From a bacterium (GTDB taxonomy: Bacteria; Auribacterota; Auribacteria; Auribacterales; Auribacteraceae), in NCBI GenBank assembly GCA_024233545.1, contig JACKPL010000006.1, positions 62,001 through 126,000 on the forward strand: DNA of 64,000 bases, in the 5' to 3' direction. Within the stretch, counting starts at the first letter, position 1. Each line of letters opens with the position of its first letter. The notes beneath the pieces were generated by a model. The model was not told where the DNA came from. It did no database searches and saw only the letters and a program-made list of their open reading frames with translations. Below are positions 27,831 to 37,755 of this stretch, one piece after another. A program made the translations under genes and the position numbers.

Positions 27831-30800
27831 TTACACCTTTTTATCGATAGCGTTTTTAGGTATAAATAACAACCGTATGTCATCAACAATCGCCAGCAAA
27901 GAAGGTATAAGCAATAGAGTTAAAACAGTGCCGAACCCTAATCCCCAGCTTATCGCAATCGCCATAGGAGCAAGGATTTGCGTTTGCCCTCCGCTATATA
28001 TCAGCGGGAGAAGCCCAATAATAGTAGTGACAGATGTCAACAGAATAGGACGAAAACGAAGGATTCCCGCACGCATTATTGAACTCCAGCGTGAATACCC
28101 TTGCTTTCGGCTGCTGTTCACAAAATCAACCATCACGATACTATCATTTACCACAATTCCCATCAGTGCAATCGTTCCGAGCATTGGCATCAACCCTAGC
28201 GGATGGTTCGTTATAATAAATCCTATAAGTACACCGACAACGGCAAAAGGAATAATGGTAACGACAACAAGCGGCTGTATAAAAGATTGAAAAATCGTTC
28301 CAATAATCATATAAATAGTTAAAAATGCTATAGCGAAAGCAACTAAAAGGCTTCTGAGCGATTCTGCAGTATCTTCATTTTCTCCGGCTCGATTGAGTTC
28401 TATTCCGGTATACTTTTTTGAAAAATCTGCATAATGTTCTGCAACCAAACGATTCGCCTGCATCGATGTAATAATTGCGTCGTCAACATCAGCGGTAACT
28501 TTAACTACACGTTTACCATTTTTGCGGTATATGGCATTATACCCCGGTTCTTTAAGAATCTGGGCAATTGATTTAAGGCGCACGGTAAATCCTTTATTGG
28601 TAATTATTTCCAGCCCTTCAATATCTTCTTTGAATTTCCTCATTCCCTCAACAGATTTCAGAATGACGTCAATATCGTCTTCGCCTATCCTGACTTCAGT
28701 CGATTTTAAGCCGGCAAAGTTATCACGGATTGCCCGGTTAACATCAGTATTGTCTAATCCGAAAATATTCGCTTTTGCTTCATCAATGATGATGCGGTAT
28801 TCTTCTTTTCCCTCCTCAAAATCATCGGCAATATTTTCCACACCGTTTATCGTAGCAAGAAATGATTTCAGTTCCGTTATAGCGCTGTTCATTTCGCTAA
28901 AATCCTCGCCGGAAATTTCCAATTCAACCGCTTGTCCTTGAGGCGGACCTCCTCCTTGAGAAGTCACTTCAATCGAAGTCGCGCCTGAAATATCTGTTAA
29001 CAACCCGATAAGTTCGTTTATAATCACTTGCCCATGGCGGGTTTTAGGGTTCCCTTCAGTGATATCAACTTGTATCCACGCTACATTCGTCCCTGTTTTA
29101 AATTTGCGCCTATCCCTCGACAAATATTGCCCAACTGTTGTAATTACGGTCTCATATTCATGGACAGGAAGGTTATCAATAATTTTCTGTTCAATGCGCT
29201 TTGCAACCTCAAGGGTATCCTCAATTTTATTGCGTTCCGGACAATCGATACGCACATAGATTTCATCAACAAAAGACGTTTGAAAAAGCATAAACCGCAA
29301 CGTTTTTTTAGCAACAGCTACGGTTAAAAAAACGGTCAGTATACTAAGAAAAACAAAAAAATACCGGCGGCGCAGACATTTTTTAAGTACATAACTGTAA
29401 ACGGGAATAATATTTTTTAAAATTGAGTTTTTCCTCATTTTTCGTGGTTTTTTAACAAAATCAGCTAAATGGGACGGCAACACAAAAAATGCTTCAAACA
29501 GAGAAGCGATCAGAGAAAAAATAACCGTTAACGGAATGAATGCCATAAACTTTCCCAGTTCTCCCGACATAAACACTAACGGTGAGAAAGCGGCAATTGT
29601 CGTTGTAACAGAACCAAGCACCGGCCAAAACACTTCATGCGCACCTTTAATGGCCGCTTCATGAGGTTCCATTCCTTTTTCGATATACCGAAACACATTT
29701 TCGACAACAACGATGGAATCATCAACAATCATTCCCAAAGCCATAATCATGCCGAACATGGTAAGAAGGTTAATGGTATTTCCAGTGAACCACATACAAA
29801 CCAAAGCTCCGCAAACGGCAACAGGTATACCCATCGCTGTTAAAAGTGATATGCGCCAATTCATGAACAAAACCAGTAAAATGCACACCAATATAAAGCC
29901 CATAACAGCACTGCTTTCCATAGTGCGAATACGATTGAAAATATATTTCGATGAATCGTTCGAGACAGAAATATTTAAGCCGTACGGAATAATTTTCCGA
30001 AACTCATCCACTTCTTTTCGGATACGGCCAGCCAATGTTATGGCATCTGCTTCGTTAGATTTAAGTACCGTAAGCGTAACCGCTTTACTGCCGTTTACTC
30101 TGCTGAGCCGTTTGCTTTCTTTGAACCGGTCGTCAACCACAGCAAAATCTTTTACAGTAACCGTACGCCCAAATGAATCTTTTTTTATGATGATATCGAG
30201 AATTTCCTGAGGGTTTTCGATTTCTCCTAACGCGCGAATCTGGAATTCGCCGCGAGCTGTTTTCAGAATGCCGCTGGAGAGATTAAGGTTTTTCCGTTTG
30301 ATAGCCCGAGCAACATCATCTATTTTCAATCCATAACTTGCAAGGCGGAACTGATCGATTTCTACCCAAATTTCCCGTTCTTCGACGCCCGAAATCGACA
30401 CTGTTTCAACGCCTCGAATGAGTTTGATTTTATCTTCAAGAATATCTACGTAGCGTTTAATTTCGAACATGTTCAGCGATCCGCTGATGCTGATAGTAAC
30501 AAGAGGTATATTGAATCGTATTTCCTCAATGACCGGGTCTTCAGTAGTTTCCGGCAACTCTTTTTTAGCGCGGTCAACCCTCTGGCGGACATCATTAAGC
30601 AGTGTATCAATGCTCTCAATGTTTTCTTTTGCTTTGATGGTGATGGACGAGATGCCTTCTATTGAGTTGGATTGGATTTCATCGATTCCGCTTAAATCGT
30701 CAATTTCATCTTCTATGGGAATAGTAATAAGGTCTTCTATATCGGAGGGTGAACTGATATCAGGGTCAATCGTGGTTATCTGGATAGCTTTTATATCAAT

Positions 30801-30917
30801 CAGAGGAAAATTTTCACGCGGAATTGTTTTATAAAGATATGCACCGGCAACGACAACAATGATTACCGCAAAATTTACAAGAACGCGCTGTTGAACAGAA
30901 AACCGTGCAAAATTCAT
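27831..30917 (-). CDS. RND-family efflux permease (AcrB/MexB-like)
   Basis: Proton-driven inner-membrane pump subunit of 1028 residues with the duplicated RND layout: 12 helices and two large periplasmic loops (about 40-330 and 555-860). Helix 4 contains MALGMIVDDSIVVVENV, including the conserved Asp pair of the proton relay. The N-terminus (SVQQRVLVNFAVI, then IPRENFPLID) is typical of the hydrophobe/amphiphile exporters. It follows the adaptor gene by 28 bases, with AAGGA 11 bases before ATG. Substrate unknown. Confidence 0.95.
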   Translation of the reverse strand: MNFARFSVQQRVLVNFAVIIVVVAGAYLYKTIPRENFPLIDIKAIQITTIDPDISSPSDIEDLITIPIEDEIDDLSGIDEIQSNSIEGISSITIKAKENIESIDTLLNDVRQRVDRAKKELPETTEDPVIEEIRFNIPLVTISISGSLNMFEIKRYVDILEDKIKLIRGVETVSISGVEEREIWVEIDQFRLASYGLKIDDVARAIKRKNLNLSSGILKTARGEFQIRALGEIENPQEILDIIIKKDSFGRTVTVKDFAVVDDRFKESKRLSRVNGSKAVTLTVLKSNEADAITLAGRIRKEVDEFRKIIPYGLNISVSNDSSKYIFNRIRTMESSAVMGFILVCILLVLFMNWRISLLTAMGIPVAVCGALVCMWFTGNTINLLTMFGMIMALGMIVDDSIVVVENVFRYIEKGMEPHEAAIKGAHEVFWPVLGSVTTTIAAFSPLVFMSGELGKFMAFIPLTVIFSLIASLFEAFFVLPSHLADFVKKPRKMRKNSILKNIIPVYSYVLKKCLRRRYFFVFLSILTVFLTVAVAKKTLRFMLFQTSFVDEIYVRIDCPERNKIEDTLEVAKRIEQKIIDNLPVHEYETVITTVGQYLSRDRRKFKTGTNVAWIQVDITEGNPKTRHGQVIINELIGLLTDISGATSIEVTSQGGGPPQGQAVELEISGEDFSEMNSAITELKSFLATINGVENIADDFEEGKEEYRIIIDEAKANIFGLDNTDVNRAIRDNFAGLKSTEVRIGEDDIDVILKSVEGMRKFKEDIEGLEIITNKGFTVRLKSIAQILKEPGYNAIYRKNGKRVVKVTADVDDAIITSMQANRLVAEHYADFSKKYTGIELNRAGENEDTAESLRSLLVAFAIAFLTIYMIIGTIFQSFIQPLVVVTIIPFAVVGVLIGFIITNHPLGLMPMLGTIALMGIVVNDSIVMVDFVNSSRKQGYSRWSSIMRAGILRFRPILLTSVTTIIGLLPLIYSGGQTQILAPMAIAISWGLGFGTVLTLLLIPSLLAIVDDIRLLFIPKNAIDKKV

Positions 30918-30945
30918 TATGTGTGATTCCTTAGAAAGTGCATTA

Positions 30946-32079
30946 TCAGTTGCCTGAGGATTTTACTACGGTTATTTTTGATCCGTTTTTGACTGTTCGG
31001 TAACCGGTTACCAACACGCGGTCCCCTTCTTCAATACCGGATGTAATTATGTATTCATCCTTAATTTGTTTTCCAACAGTAACATATGTTTGATGAGCAA
31101 CACCATCCTTGACTATGAAGAGATATGCGCCATTCTCAGATTTCATTACGATATCGACGGGTACAAAAATCGTATTCTGGATTTCGCCAAGGCGTGTTGA
31201 GATACGCGCAATCATCCCGGGAAACAATTTTACGGCAGGATTATTGTTTACATAATGAGAAATAATTCTAAAATTCAAATATTCATCATCTGTTCGCGGG
31301 TCGATGGATACAATACTGCTCTCAAATTGTTGCCCGGGATAAGCGTCGACAGTAAACGACAACGGTAACCCGATTTTAAATGACGGCAATTCGACATCTG
31401 AACAGAAAAAAACCACTTCAAGGATATAAATATCCAACAAAGCAAATAATTGTGCTTGCTGAAATACCGTTTCTCCTTCTTCAACGTATAATTCAGCAAC
31501 GATGCCGTCGAACGGCGCAGTAATTACGGTATCATTGAAGTTGCGTTGTTTACTCTTCATGTCTGCTTCGAGAATAAGCATTTCGTTATAAGTTTTTTTT
31601 ACTTCAACCTCCGCTTTTATGAGGTCGTCCTCAGAAATAATATTGTTTTCGGAAAGGCGTTTTTGTTTCTTCTCGTTTCTGACTGCATCTTCATACATTA
31701 CTTTTGATTTTTCATAATTTGCTTTCGCCATATCAAGCGAATACCCTAGCAATTCGTCATCAATGCGCATCACAATATCATTTTTTTTAACCTCTTGGCC
31801 TTCGATAATTTCAATCGAGGTAATCGTTCCAAGGACTTTTGACGATATCGCCGCATCTTTTACCGGTTTGATAATACCGCGAAACTCCCCAACAACATTT
31901 CGCGTTTGGCGTATTATGCTCATTACTTCAACCGGCACAGGCGGCGCTTCCTGAATAATATGAGCATTTTTCATTGCCATTCTCTTTTGATACACCCTGA
32001 AGCCTACTCCCGTCAAAAGCATACACATCACTACCGTAAAGACTATGCGAAACCAAAAAACTCGTTTTGTTTTTTTCAT
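30946..32079 (-). CDS. RND periplasmic adaptor (membrane fusion protein)
   Basis: A 377-residue adaptor linking the RND pump to an outer-membrane channel. One N-terminal anchor (residues 9-27), the lipoyl halves KVLGTITSIEIIEGQEVKKN and APFDGIVAELYVEEGETV flanking a coiled-coil hairpin (about 120-175), then beta-barrel and membrane-proximal domains ending in GIEEGDRVLVTGYRTVKNG. It is encoded just before the pump and just after the putative exported methyltransferase. No TolC-like channel gene is present in the cluster. Confidence 0.94.
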   Translation of the reverse strand: MKKTKRVFWFRIVFTVVMCMLLTGVGFRVYQKRMAMKNAHIIQEAPPVPVEVMSIIRQTRNVVGEFRGIIKPVKDAAISSKVLGTITSIEIIEGQEVKKNDIVMRIDDELLGYSLDMAKANYEKSKVMYEDAVRNEKKQKRLSENNIISEDDLIKAEVEVKKTYNEMLILEADMKSKQRNFNDTVITAPFDGIVAELYVEEGETVFQQAQLFALLDIYILEVVFFCSDVELPSFKIGLPLSFTVDAYPGQQFESSIVSIDPRTDDEYLNFRIISHYVNNNPAVKLFPGMIARISTRLGEIQNTIFVPVDIVMKSENGAYLFIVKDGVAHQTYVTVGKQIKDEYIITSGIEEGDRVLVTGYRTVKNGSKITVVKSSGN

Positions 32080-32098
32080 TTTACTGTCGCCATTTATT

Positions 32099-33850
32099 CT
32101 ATTGTTCCTGATGCTTTTTGATGATTATTATACCGGAATTGAACCCTGTCTCATTCACATCATACGTACTGATAATATCGCAATTAGTGTCCCTAAAGCC
32201 GACTTGGCTGAGTTCTTTTTCTAGTTCCCCGCGAATAAAAAAATGTTTGGTTTGAGAAACAAAAAAAGTGCCTTTTACCAAACAATCTGCACCGTTAATT
32301 TCGATAAATTCATTGGCCTGCAATTCTTCAAATGCGTTTCCTTCAGCCAAATCCACAGCTATATACACATACCCGTTATTTTGTAATGAATGAAAAAGTT
32401 TTGAAAAGAGTGCTATTCGTTCTTCAAAAGCCAAATATTCTACGACATGGTTGAGAACCACACAACTAGGCCGCTCCGAGAGAGGAGCGTTTTTGCCGGG
32501 ATAAGTATATGAAACAATATCCGAACAAATATTCCGAACCGATTCAAATCCGAGCGTTAAATGGCGCAGGCGGCCGAGCCGGCTGACAGCAATTGCTGAA
32601 TGGTCGATTGCAATTATCTTGCGGATATTTTCTCTATTTTTAAATGCCGCCGGTATGTTGCGCCCTTCACCACACCCGAGAAAATACACTGTTCCGTCAG
32701 GAAACGCGTGAGAGGTTGCGTCAAAAAATTCTGTTACTTTATTATCAGGTTCAATTTGAGAACGGTTTCCCTGCATACAGAAAACATAATCATCAGCGCG
32801 AGTTCGTTTCTTTCCCGGCTCATTGTAAAAATTACTGTTCAAAGTGAATGAAACCCTATTTAAAGAAGGAGGCATTTTACCTGCAAGAAGCTGATCATAA
32901 TATCTCGGCACAAACGAATCATTTGCCAATCCTTCATAACTTGCTCTATACCAGTGTATTATTTTTTTCATTTGGGCATCGTCATTTAAGGAGAACTTAG
33001 TTTTGTTTTTTTCAATCCAGTCAAGATAGCGCATTTCAAGTAAAAGATAGTGAAATTGCGACTCGTATGATTCATTATTATGTGTTTGAATGCCGGTGAA
33101 ATACGATAATACTTTGGAAACCGCAAGCAATAATGAAAGGCGCGGCACTTGTTGTCCCTCGAACATAACGACAACATTCACCGCTGTATCGTTGACAAAA
33201 TCAAGCGACAAGACAAATCCTGTTTCAGGCGGAGATAGAGAATCAGGAATCTCATGGCGGATAGCAACATCCCCATAAAACTCAAAAGAATCAAAAACTT
33301 TTTTCACATCGGCAGGAGAATTGAACGATTGCAGGTTGGTGCGAAGAGACAACAGCTTATTAAAATTAGCCGCCATATACGCATCCTCGCTTTGAGTAAA
33401 GCAGATTGATGCTTCAAGCCCGCGCTGAGAAATTATTCCGAGGTTAGCTTCAACAAGCGCTTTGAATTCTTTCATGCTTCCTGCATATGAACTGGCCTGA
33501 AGTTTTCCCACAGCGTCATTTACCACAAGCGCTGTTGAACATCCGGTTGTTATAAGATCGTAGGTGACTGTATCAAGCACAAATAACTTTTTCTGAGCAG
33601 ACTCCACATCGCCAAGCATATAGAGGTAGTGTATATCTTCAAGAAAACTGATTATTAGATAATATAAATGCGGTGTTTTTGATGACGGTTCATCAAGAAA
33701 AAGCTCTACTCGTTCTTTAAGTATCTCAGCTCTTCCTGCAATTCGTGACGAAATCCGGCTTAAATCGGCACTGTCCATCGCATATGAGTGCGACAAAAAT
33801 ATCATGCTGAATAAAAATAATCCGGCAATGAAAGGTTTTTTTATCCTCAT
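32099..33850 (-). CDS. apparently exported protein with C-terminal SAM-methyltransferase-like domain
   Basis: A 583-residue protein that begins with a textbook Sec signal peptide (basic MRIKK, hydrophobic core, HSYA cleavage near residue 24). Residues 25-370 are mostly helical and not recognised. From about 375 the sequence follows class I methyltransferases: motif I VYFLGCGEGRNIP (388-400), the acidic motif IIAIDHSAIAVSRL (412-425), SCVVLNHVVEYLAFEER as motif II/III, and a C-terminal NNGYVYIAVDLAEG. SAM is cytosolic, so export of such a domain is unusual; the domain may bind another ligand, or the signal may act as an uncleaved anchor. AAGGA lies five bases before ATG. It leads the RND adaptor-pump operon where an outer-membrane channel might be expected. 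Confidence 0.65.
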   Translation of the reverse strand: MRIKKPFIAGLFLFSMIFLSHSYAMDSADLSRISSRIAGRAEILKERVELFLDEPSSKTPHLYYLIISFLEDIHYLYMLGDVESAQKKLFVLDTVTYDLITTGCSTALVVNDAVGKLQASSYAGSMKEFKALVEANLGIISQRGLEASICFTQSEDAYMAANFNKLLSLRTNLQSFNSPADVKKVFDSFEFYGDVAIRHEIPDSLSPPETGFVLSLDFVNDTAVNVVVMFEGQQVPRLSLLLAVSKVLSYFTGIQTHNNESYESQFHYLLLEMRYLDWIEKNKTKFSLNDDAQMKKIIHWYRASYEGLANDSFVPRYYDQLLAGKMPPSLNRVSFTLNSNFYNEPGKKRTRADDYVFCMQGNRSQIEPDNKVTEFFDATSHAFPDGTVYFLGCGEGRNIPAAFKNRENIRKIIAIDHSAIAVSRLGRLRHLTLGFESVRNICSDIVSYTYPGKNAPLSERPSCVVLNHVVEYLAFEERIALFSKLFHSLQNNGYVYIAVDLAEGNAFEELQANEFIEINGADCLVKGTFFVSQTKHFFIRGELEKELSQVGFRDTNCDIISTYDVNETGFNSGIIIIKKHQEQ

Positions 33851-33952
33851 ACTATCCTTCCATACTTTACAGGAACGTTATACCATAGATACTGCCTGCC
33901 ATTATAGCAGATAATGAAACAATAGGGGAATTTTTCTACTTTTTAGGAATGA

Positions 33953-35391
33953 TTACATACCGCCTTTCGCGGCAAGAACAGTAGAAATTGTTTTGAGAAT
34001 AATTTTCAAATCCATAAAAACAGACATATTCCGCACATAAAATAAATCGTAATGGAGTTTTTCCATTGCATCTTCCACACTATTTCCGTAGGGAAATAAT
34101 ACCTGAGCCCATCCAGTCAAACCCGGTTTGACAAGATGCCTCTCATCATAAAAAGGTATTCTTTCCTTCAGCATATTGACAAATTCCGGCCGTTCGGGAC
34201 GAGGCCCTACAAGGCTCATGTCTCCTTTAAAAATATTCCAAAACTGCGGTAATTCGTCAATGCGCATTTTACGCATAATCCGACCGGAAAAAGTAATTCT
34301 GCTATCTTTTGCTTTAGCCCATACAGCGCCCGTTTTGCTTTCAGCATCTGAATACATAGTCCGAAATTTATATATGGGTAAAATTCCTGCCGTGCAGGCT
34401 CACTACGAAGTTGTTTAAAAATGACTGCCCCCGCGACGACATTTTTATCGCAAGAAAAATAATGGGAAATAAACATGCCATAATCGCTAGGCCTATAATG
34501 CTGAAAAATATATCCATTACACGTTTAAACAGAAGATACGGTTTATTGAAAATACTCATTCCTGTTAGCAGCCATAGAGCGTCAATATGATCGCTCGGTA
34601 CTTTTGCCGAACAACCGCCCATACACATCGGCTGTTTTGACAACACCGATATATTTTGCCGCACACAATGCAATAAAATATCAGTCCATTCATCGGGCAA
34701 ATCATTTTCATAAGAAACTACTACAATTTGAGGAGGCTGTTGTGAAATATCCTTTAAAAAACGTTTCAATGCCGCCTCGAATTTTAGTATCTTCAAATTT
34801 CATGCCCCATTTATTATGGTCATGATCGTATATGCCTACCGCATGAAAATGCGATTGCTTTTCCGTAAATCCTCCAGAAGTTTTAATGCGGTAAACCCCG
34901 AACCGATAATTATAATATCAGTCGGTTCTGCGCTTTATTACCATAAAATAATAGCGTGTTGAGGTCATTCCCACCATTAAAACAATAGTAAGCACTAAAA
35001 TGGAAATCCTCGGCAATGCCAGTATTTCAAGAAAAAATGACGATACGATAATAATCAGAATCGTCACGCTTATGCTGAAACCGATACGAGGCATCACTGA
35101 ACCCCAAAAATCGATAAGAGAAATATCATAGAGGTCGAGAACATAGAAAATTGTTACCGCAAACACTGTGTATAGAAGAATTGCACCGAAATACCCTCGA
35201 TGAACAAACAATTCCATTGTAATCGTTTTACGCATGATGATACAAAGAAACATCGCAGAAAAAACCAGAAAAAAATCACACCACAAAATAAAGAGTTTTT
35301 TCTCAAAAACCCCCATTCGCCTGTTTCTGATTTGGATATTTTGGGAAGGCATACGAACTACCACATTAAAGTTATTATTTCTATAAGTCAT
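33953..35391 (-). pseudogene. polyprenyl glycosylphosphotransferase (WcaJ/EpsB-type), multiply frame-shifted
   Basis: Membrane enzyme that puts the first sugar-phosphate on undecaprenyl phosphate. All family parts are present but in different frames: N-terminal helices and a flavodoxin-like CoA-binding-like domain (34918-35391, then IIIIGSGFTALKLLEDL and FHAVGIYDHDHNKWGMK), the middle part to KRVMDIFFSIIGLAIM and KMSSRG, then VIFKQLR, VSLHGRNF, IYKFRTMYSDAE, and the catalytic C-terminus MRIDELPQFWNIFKGDMSLVGPRPE, KPGLTGWAQV. I count about six single-base shifts near 34920, 34848, 34756-34761 (A6), 34428-34432 (C5), 34404 and 34376-34378 (CCC). Because the protein is conserved on both sides of each, recent decay or local base-call errors fit better than an old pseudogene. 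Confidence 0.85.
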
Positions 35392-35696
35392 TCACTATCT
35401 ATTATCGAGTTCCAAAGCATGATTCATTAGGATAAATTAGGGCAGAAGAGGAATTTTTTCAAGAACACATTTAGAACGAGTGTATAGTCTAGTATTACTC
35501 AAATAAATAGTAAAGATATTTATCACCATTATTAAAAATGAATCGGCTGAGAAATGATATTCTTACTATGAGATTGTAAACTTATTTAAAAAAAATGCAC
35601 TCAAAAAATAAGAAAGATTCAGCCTTGATTTTTTTTTAATATTTAAGTATGTTCACAAACATACATGAATTAACGAGCAAACAGCAGGAGAACTTT
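35392..35696. other. 305-base intergenic region between divergent genes
   Basis: Very AT-rich spacer between the frame-broken sugar transferase (minus) and trxB (plus). It must hold both promoters, but I cannot single out either. GCAGGAGAACTTT at its right end is the trxB ribosome site. A frame open upstream of trxB (ATG 35649) has no ribosome site. I see no RNA gene or repeat. Confidence 0.5.
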
Positions 35697-36623
35697 ATGG
35701 AAAATCTCATAATAATCGGTTCAGGGCCATCTGCATTGACAGCGGCGCTTTATACCGCCAGAGCAAATTTATCGCCGTTGGTTATAGAAGGATTGGAATC
35801 AGGCGGCCAGCTTATGACCACCACTGAAGTTGAAAATTACCCGGGATTCAAAGAAGGGATACTCGGCCCCGATTTGATTGAACAGATGCGCCGCCAAGCA
35901 GAACGCTTCGGAGCCCGCTTTGAAAGAGGCGATGTGAAGAAAGTATTTTTGGAGAAAAAACCATTCATAATTAAAACAGAAAATAAAGAATTTTCCTCGC
36001 AAGCTTTGATTTTATGTACAGGAGCATCGCCTCGCAAACTCGGGTTAGAATCGGAAAAGCAACTGTGGGGCAAAGGAGTAACTTCTTGCGCAACATGCGA
36101 CGGCGCTTTTTTCCGCGGAAAAGAAGTTTGTGTTGTCGGCGGCGGCGATTCAGCAATGGAAGAAGCACATTTTCTCACTCGGTTTTGCAGTAAAGTTACA
36201 ATCATTCACCGTAGAGATGAACTTCGAGCATCTAAAATTATGCAAAAAAGATGCGAAGAAAATGAAAAAATCTTTTTCAAATGGAACTCAATAATCACTG
36301 AAATTCTTCCCAACGAACAAGGAACTGTCGGAGGTGTACGCCTCAAAGACACAAAGACAGGAAAAGAATCTGTTTATCCATGTGACGGCGTTTTCTTAGC
36401 CATTGGGCACACCCCAAATACAAAGTTATTCAAAGGCATGCTCACTATGGATGAGAATGGGTATATCATTACGCAACATCCCACAACCAAAACCAACATC
36501 GAAGGAGTATTTGCCGCAGGCGACCTTGCAGACCACATTTACCGTCAAGCAATCACCGCCGCCGCGATGGGCTGTAAAGCCGCAATCGACGCTGAACGGT
36601 ATCTTGCTGAACACAATATTTAA
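35697..36623 (+). CDS. trxB: thioredoxin reductase
   Basis: FAD/NADPH flavoenzyme of 308 residues reducing thioredoxin. N-terminal FAD site LIIIGSGPSALTAALYTARA, ESGGQLMTTTEVENYPGF, redox-active CATC in TSCATCDGAFFRGK near residue 135, NADPH site VVGGGDSAMEEAHFLT, and C-terminal FAAGDLADHIYRQAITAAAMG. The start at 35697 is set by GGAG upstream. A short palindrome (TGTTTGCAAACA, 36630-36641) lies just after the stop. Likely a single gene facing the DHH gene. Confidence 0.96.
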   Translation: MENLIIIGSGPSALTAALYTARANLSPLVIEGLESGGQLMTTTEVENYPGFKEGILGPDLIEQMRRQAERFGARFERGDVKKVFLEKKPFIIKTENKEFSSQALILCTGASPRKLGLESEKQLWGKGVTSCATCDGAFFRGKEVCVVGGGDSAMEEAHFLTRFCSKVTIIHRRDELRASKIMQKRCEENEKIFFKWNSIITEILPNEQGTVGGVRLKDTKTGKESVYPCDGVFLAIGHTPNTKLFKGMLTMDENGYIITQHPTTKTNIEGVFAAGDLADHIYRQAITAAAMGCKAAIDAERYLAEHNI

Positions 36624-36707
36624 GATGTCTGTTTGCAAACATAATCTTTTGAGGTTATGAACCCTTTGTTTGCTATAAGTAAGGATGCGTTTAAAAAGCA
36701 GGAGTAA

Positions 36708-37742
36708 TTATTCTTGTTCAATTAACCTTGAAAATTGTTCAGGCTTATTATAACCGCAATAGCGAATAAACCTTCGCGTGAGGAGGTCTTCCATACTGCG
36801 CTGAGCATCGGGAGTTGGCGTGCCGTTATATGCAAGCTTGCCGCCCGCCATCGTATCGTGCCCGCCGGCTTGTCCATATGACCCGACCAGCTTACGAACC
36901 AGCACGCCCGCTTTTGCGCGAGAATTTGTCGCACGCATGGACAAAAACAAACTATCCTCATACCAACCGGTACACATTGACCATCGGATATTTTCACAGG
37001 TTAAAAGCAAATCGGCTATCTGATGGATATAGTCGGGAGATGAAATAGAACCCAAATGGCAATATCCCATATTATCGTCAATAAAAGCATTATTCAACCC
37101 GCGCGCAAGCACTGAAAAATATTCTTTATGATTTTTCGGATGCCTAATACGGGAAATGATTTTTCTGCTGGCTAAAGGGAAAAGTTCCAAATAGGTTTTT
37201 TCATCAATCTCGGACGTTTCTCTTCCTAAGTCTTGTGTCTCAGAGCTTATTCCGTAGAATAAGGCAGTCGCCAAAAATTTCGATATGGGGAGGTTTGCCT
37301 CTTTTAGATATTCGTAAATGATTGTTACCGTAGCACCGATTTTAGTACGGATATCAATAAAAGGAATCTCGTAATTTGCTTTCAATGGATGATGGTCTAT
37401 TACAATATGCGGTATGATTGTATCGGGAAACGAGTTATTGCCGGTTCCGGGTTGCGAATCGATAATGGCATAAATATAATCAGGACGAAGTTTTATTTGT
37501 GAAGCCTTAACCAATTTTATATTCAAATGGCTGACCATCGCTTTATTTTCAGCGCGTGCAATGATACCTCCGTATACAATAATTGATTGAACGTAAAACT
37601 TCTTTTTCAAAAGATACTGAAGCGCCCAACCGCTGGCAATAGCATCGGGATCAGGGTTATCGTGCAGGAAAATAATTACTTTCCTGTTCCGCCTGAGTAT
37701 TTTTCGTAAAGCTTCTGTTTTCAGCTCTTTGTTTTCGCTCAT
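36708..37742 (-). CDS. DHH-family phosphoesterase (NrnA/oligoribonuclease or pAp phosphatase-like)
   Basis: Mn-dependent soluble phosphoesterase of 344 residues. The DHH domain has IFLHDNPDPDAIASGWAL (residues 28-45) and IVIDHHPLK with the signature DHH near residue 118; AIIDSQPG supplies another metal Asp. The C-terminal DHHA1 domain ends with GSYGQAGGHDTMAGGK, the usual GGH motif. Members degrade nanoRNA or pAp; which one applies here is not decided by sequence inspection. The next upstream gene, the aldo/keto reductase, ends 13 bases away. Confidence 0.9.
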   Translation of the reverse strand: MSENKELKTEALRKILRRNRKVIIFLHDNPDPDAIASGWALQYLLKKKFYVQSIIVYGGIIARAENKAMVSHLNIKLVKASQIKLRPDYIYAIIDSQPGTGNNSFPDTIIPHIVIDHHPLKANYEIPFIDIRTKIGATVTIIYEYLKEANLPISKFLATALFYGISSETQDLGRETSEIDEKTYLELFPLASRKIISRIRHPKNHKEYFSVLARGLNNAFIDDNMGYCHLGSISSPDYIHQIADLLLTCENIRWSMCTGWYEDSLFLSMRATNSRAKAGVLVRKLVGSYGQAGGHDTMAGGKLAYNGTPTPDAQRSMEDLLTRRFIRYCGYNKPEQFSRLIEQE

Positions 37743-37755
37743 ATACCTATTCTGT

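Noticed and set aside
36630..36641. Palindrome TGTTTGCAAACA after trxB as a terminator or operator
   Set aside because: No T-tract and no promoter nearby; short palindromes of this size are expected by chance in AT-rich spacers.
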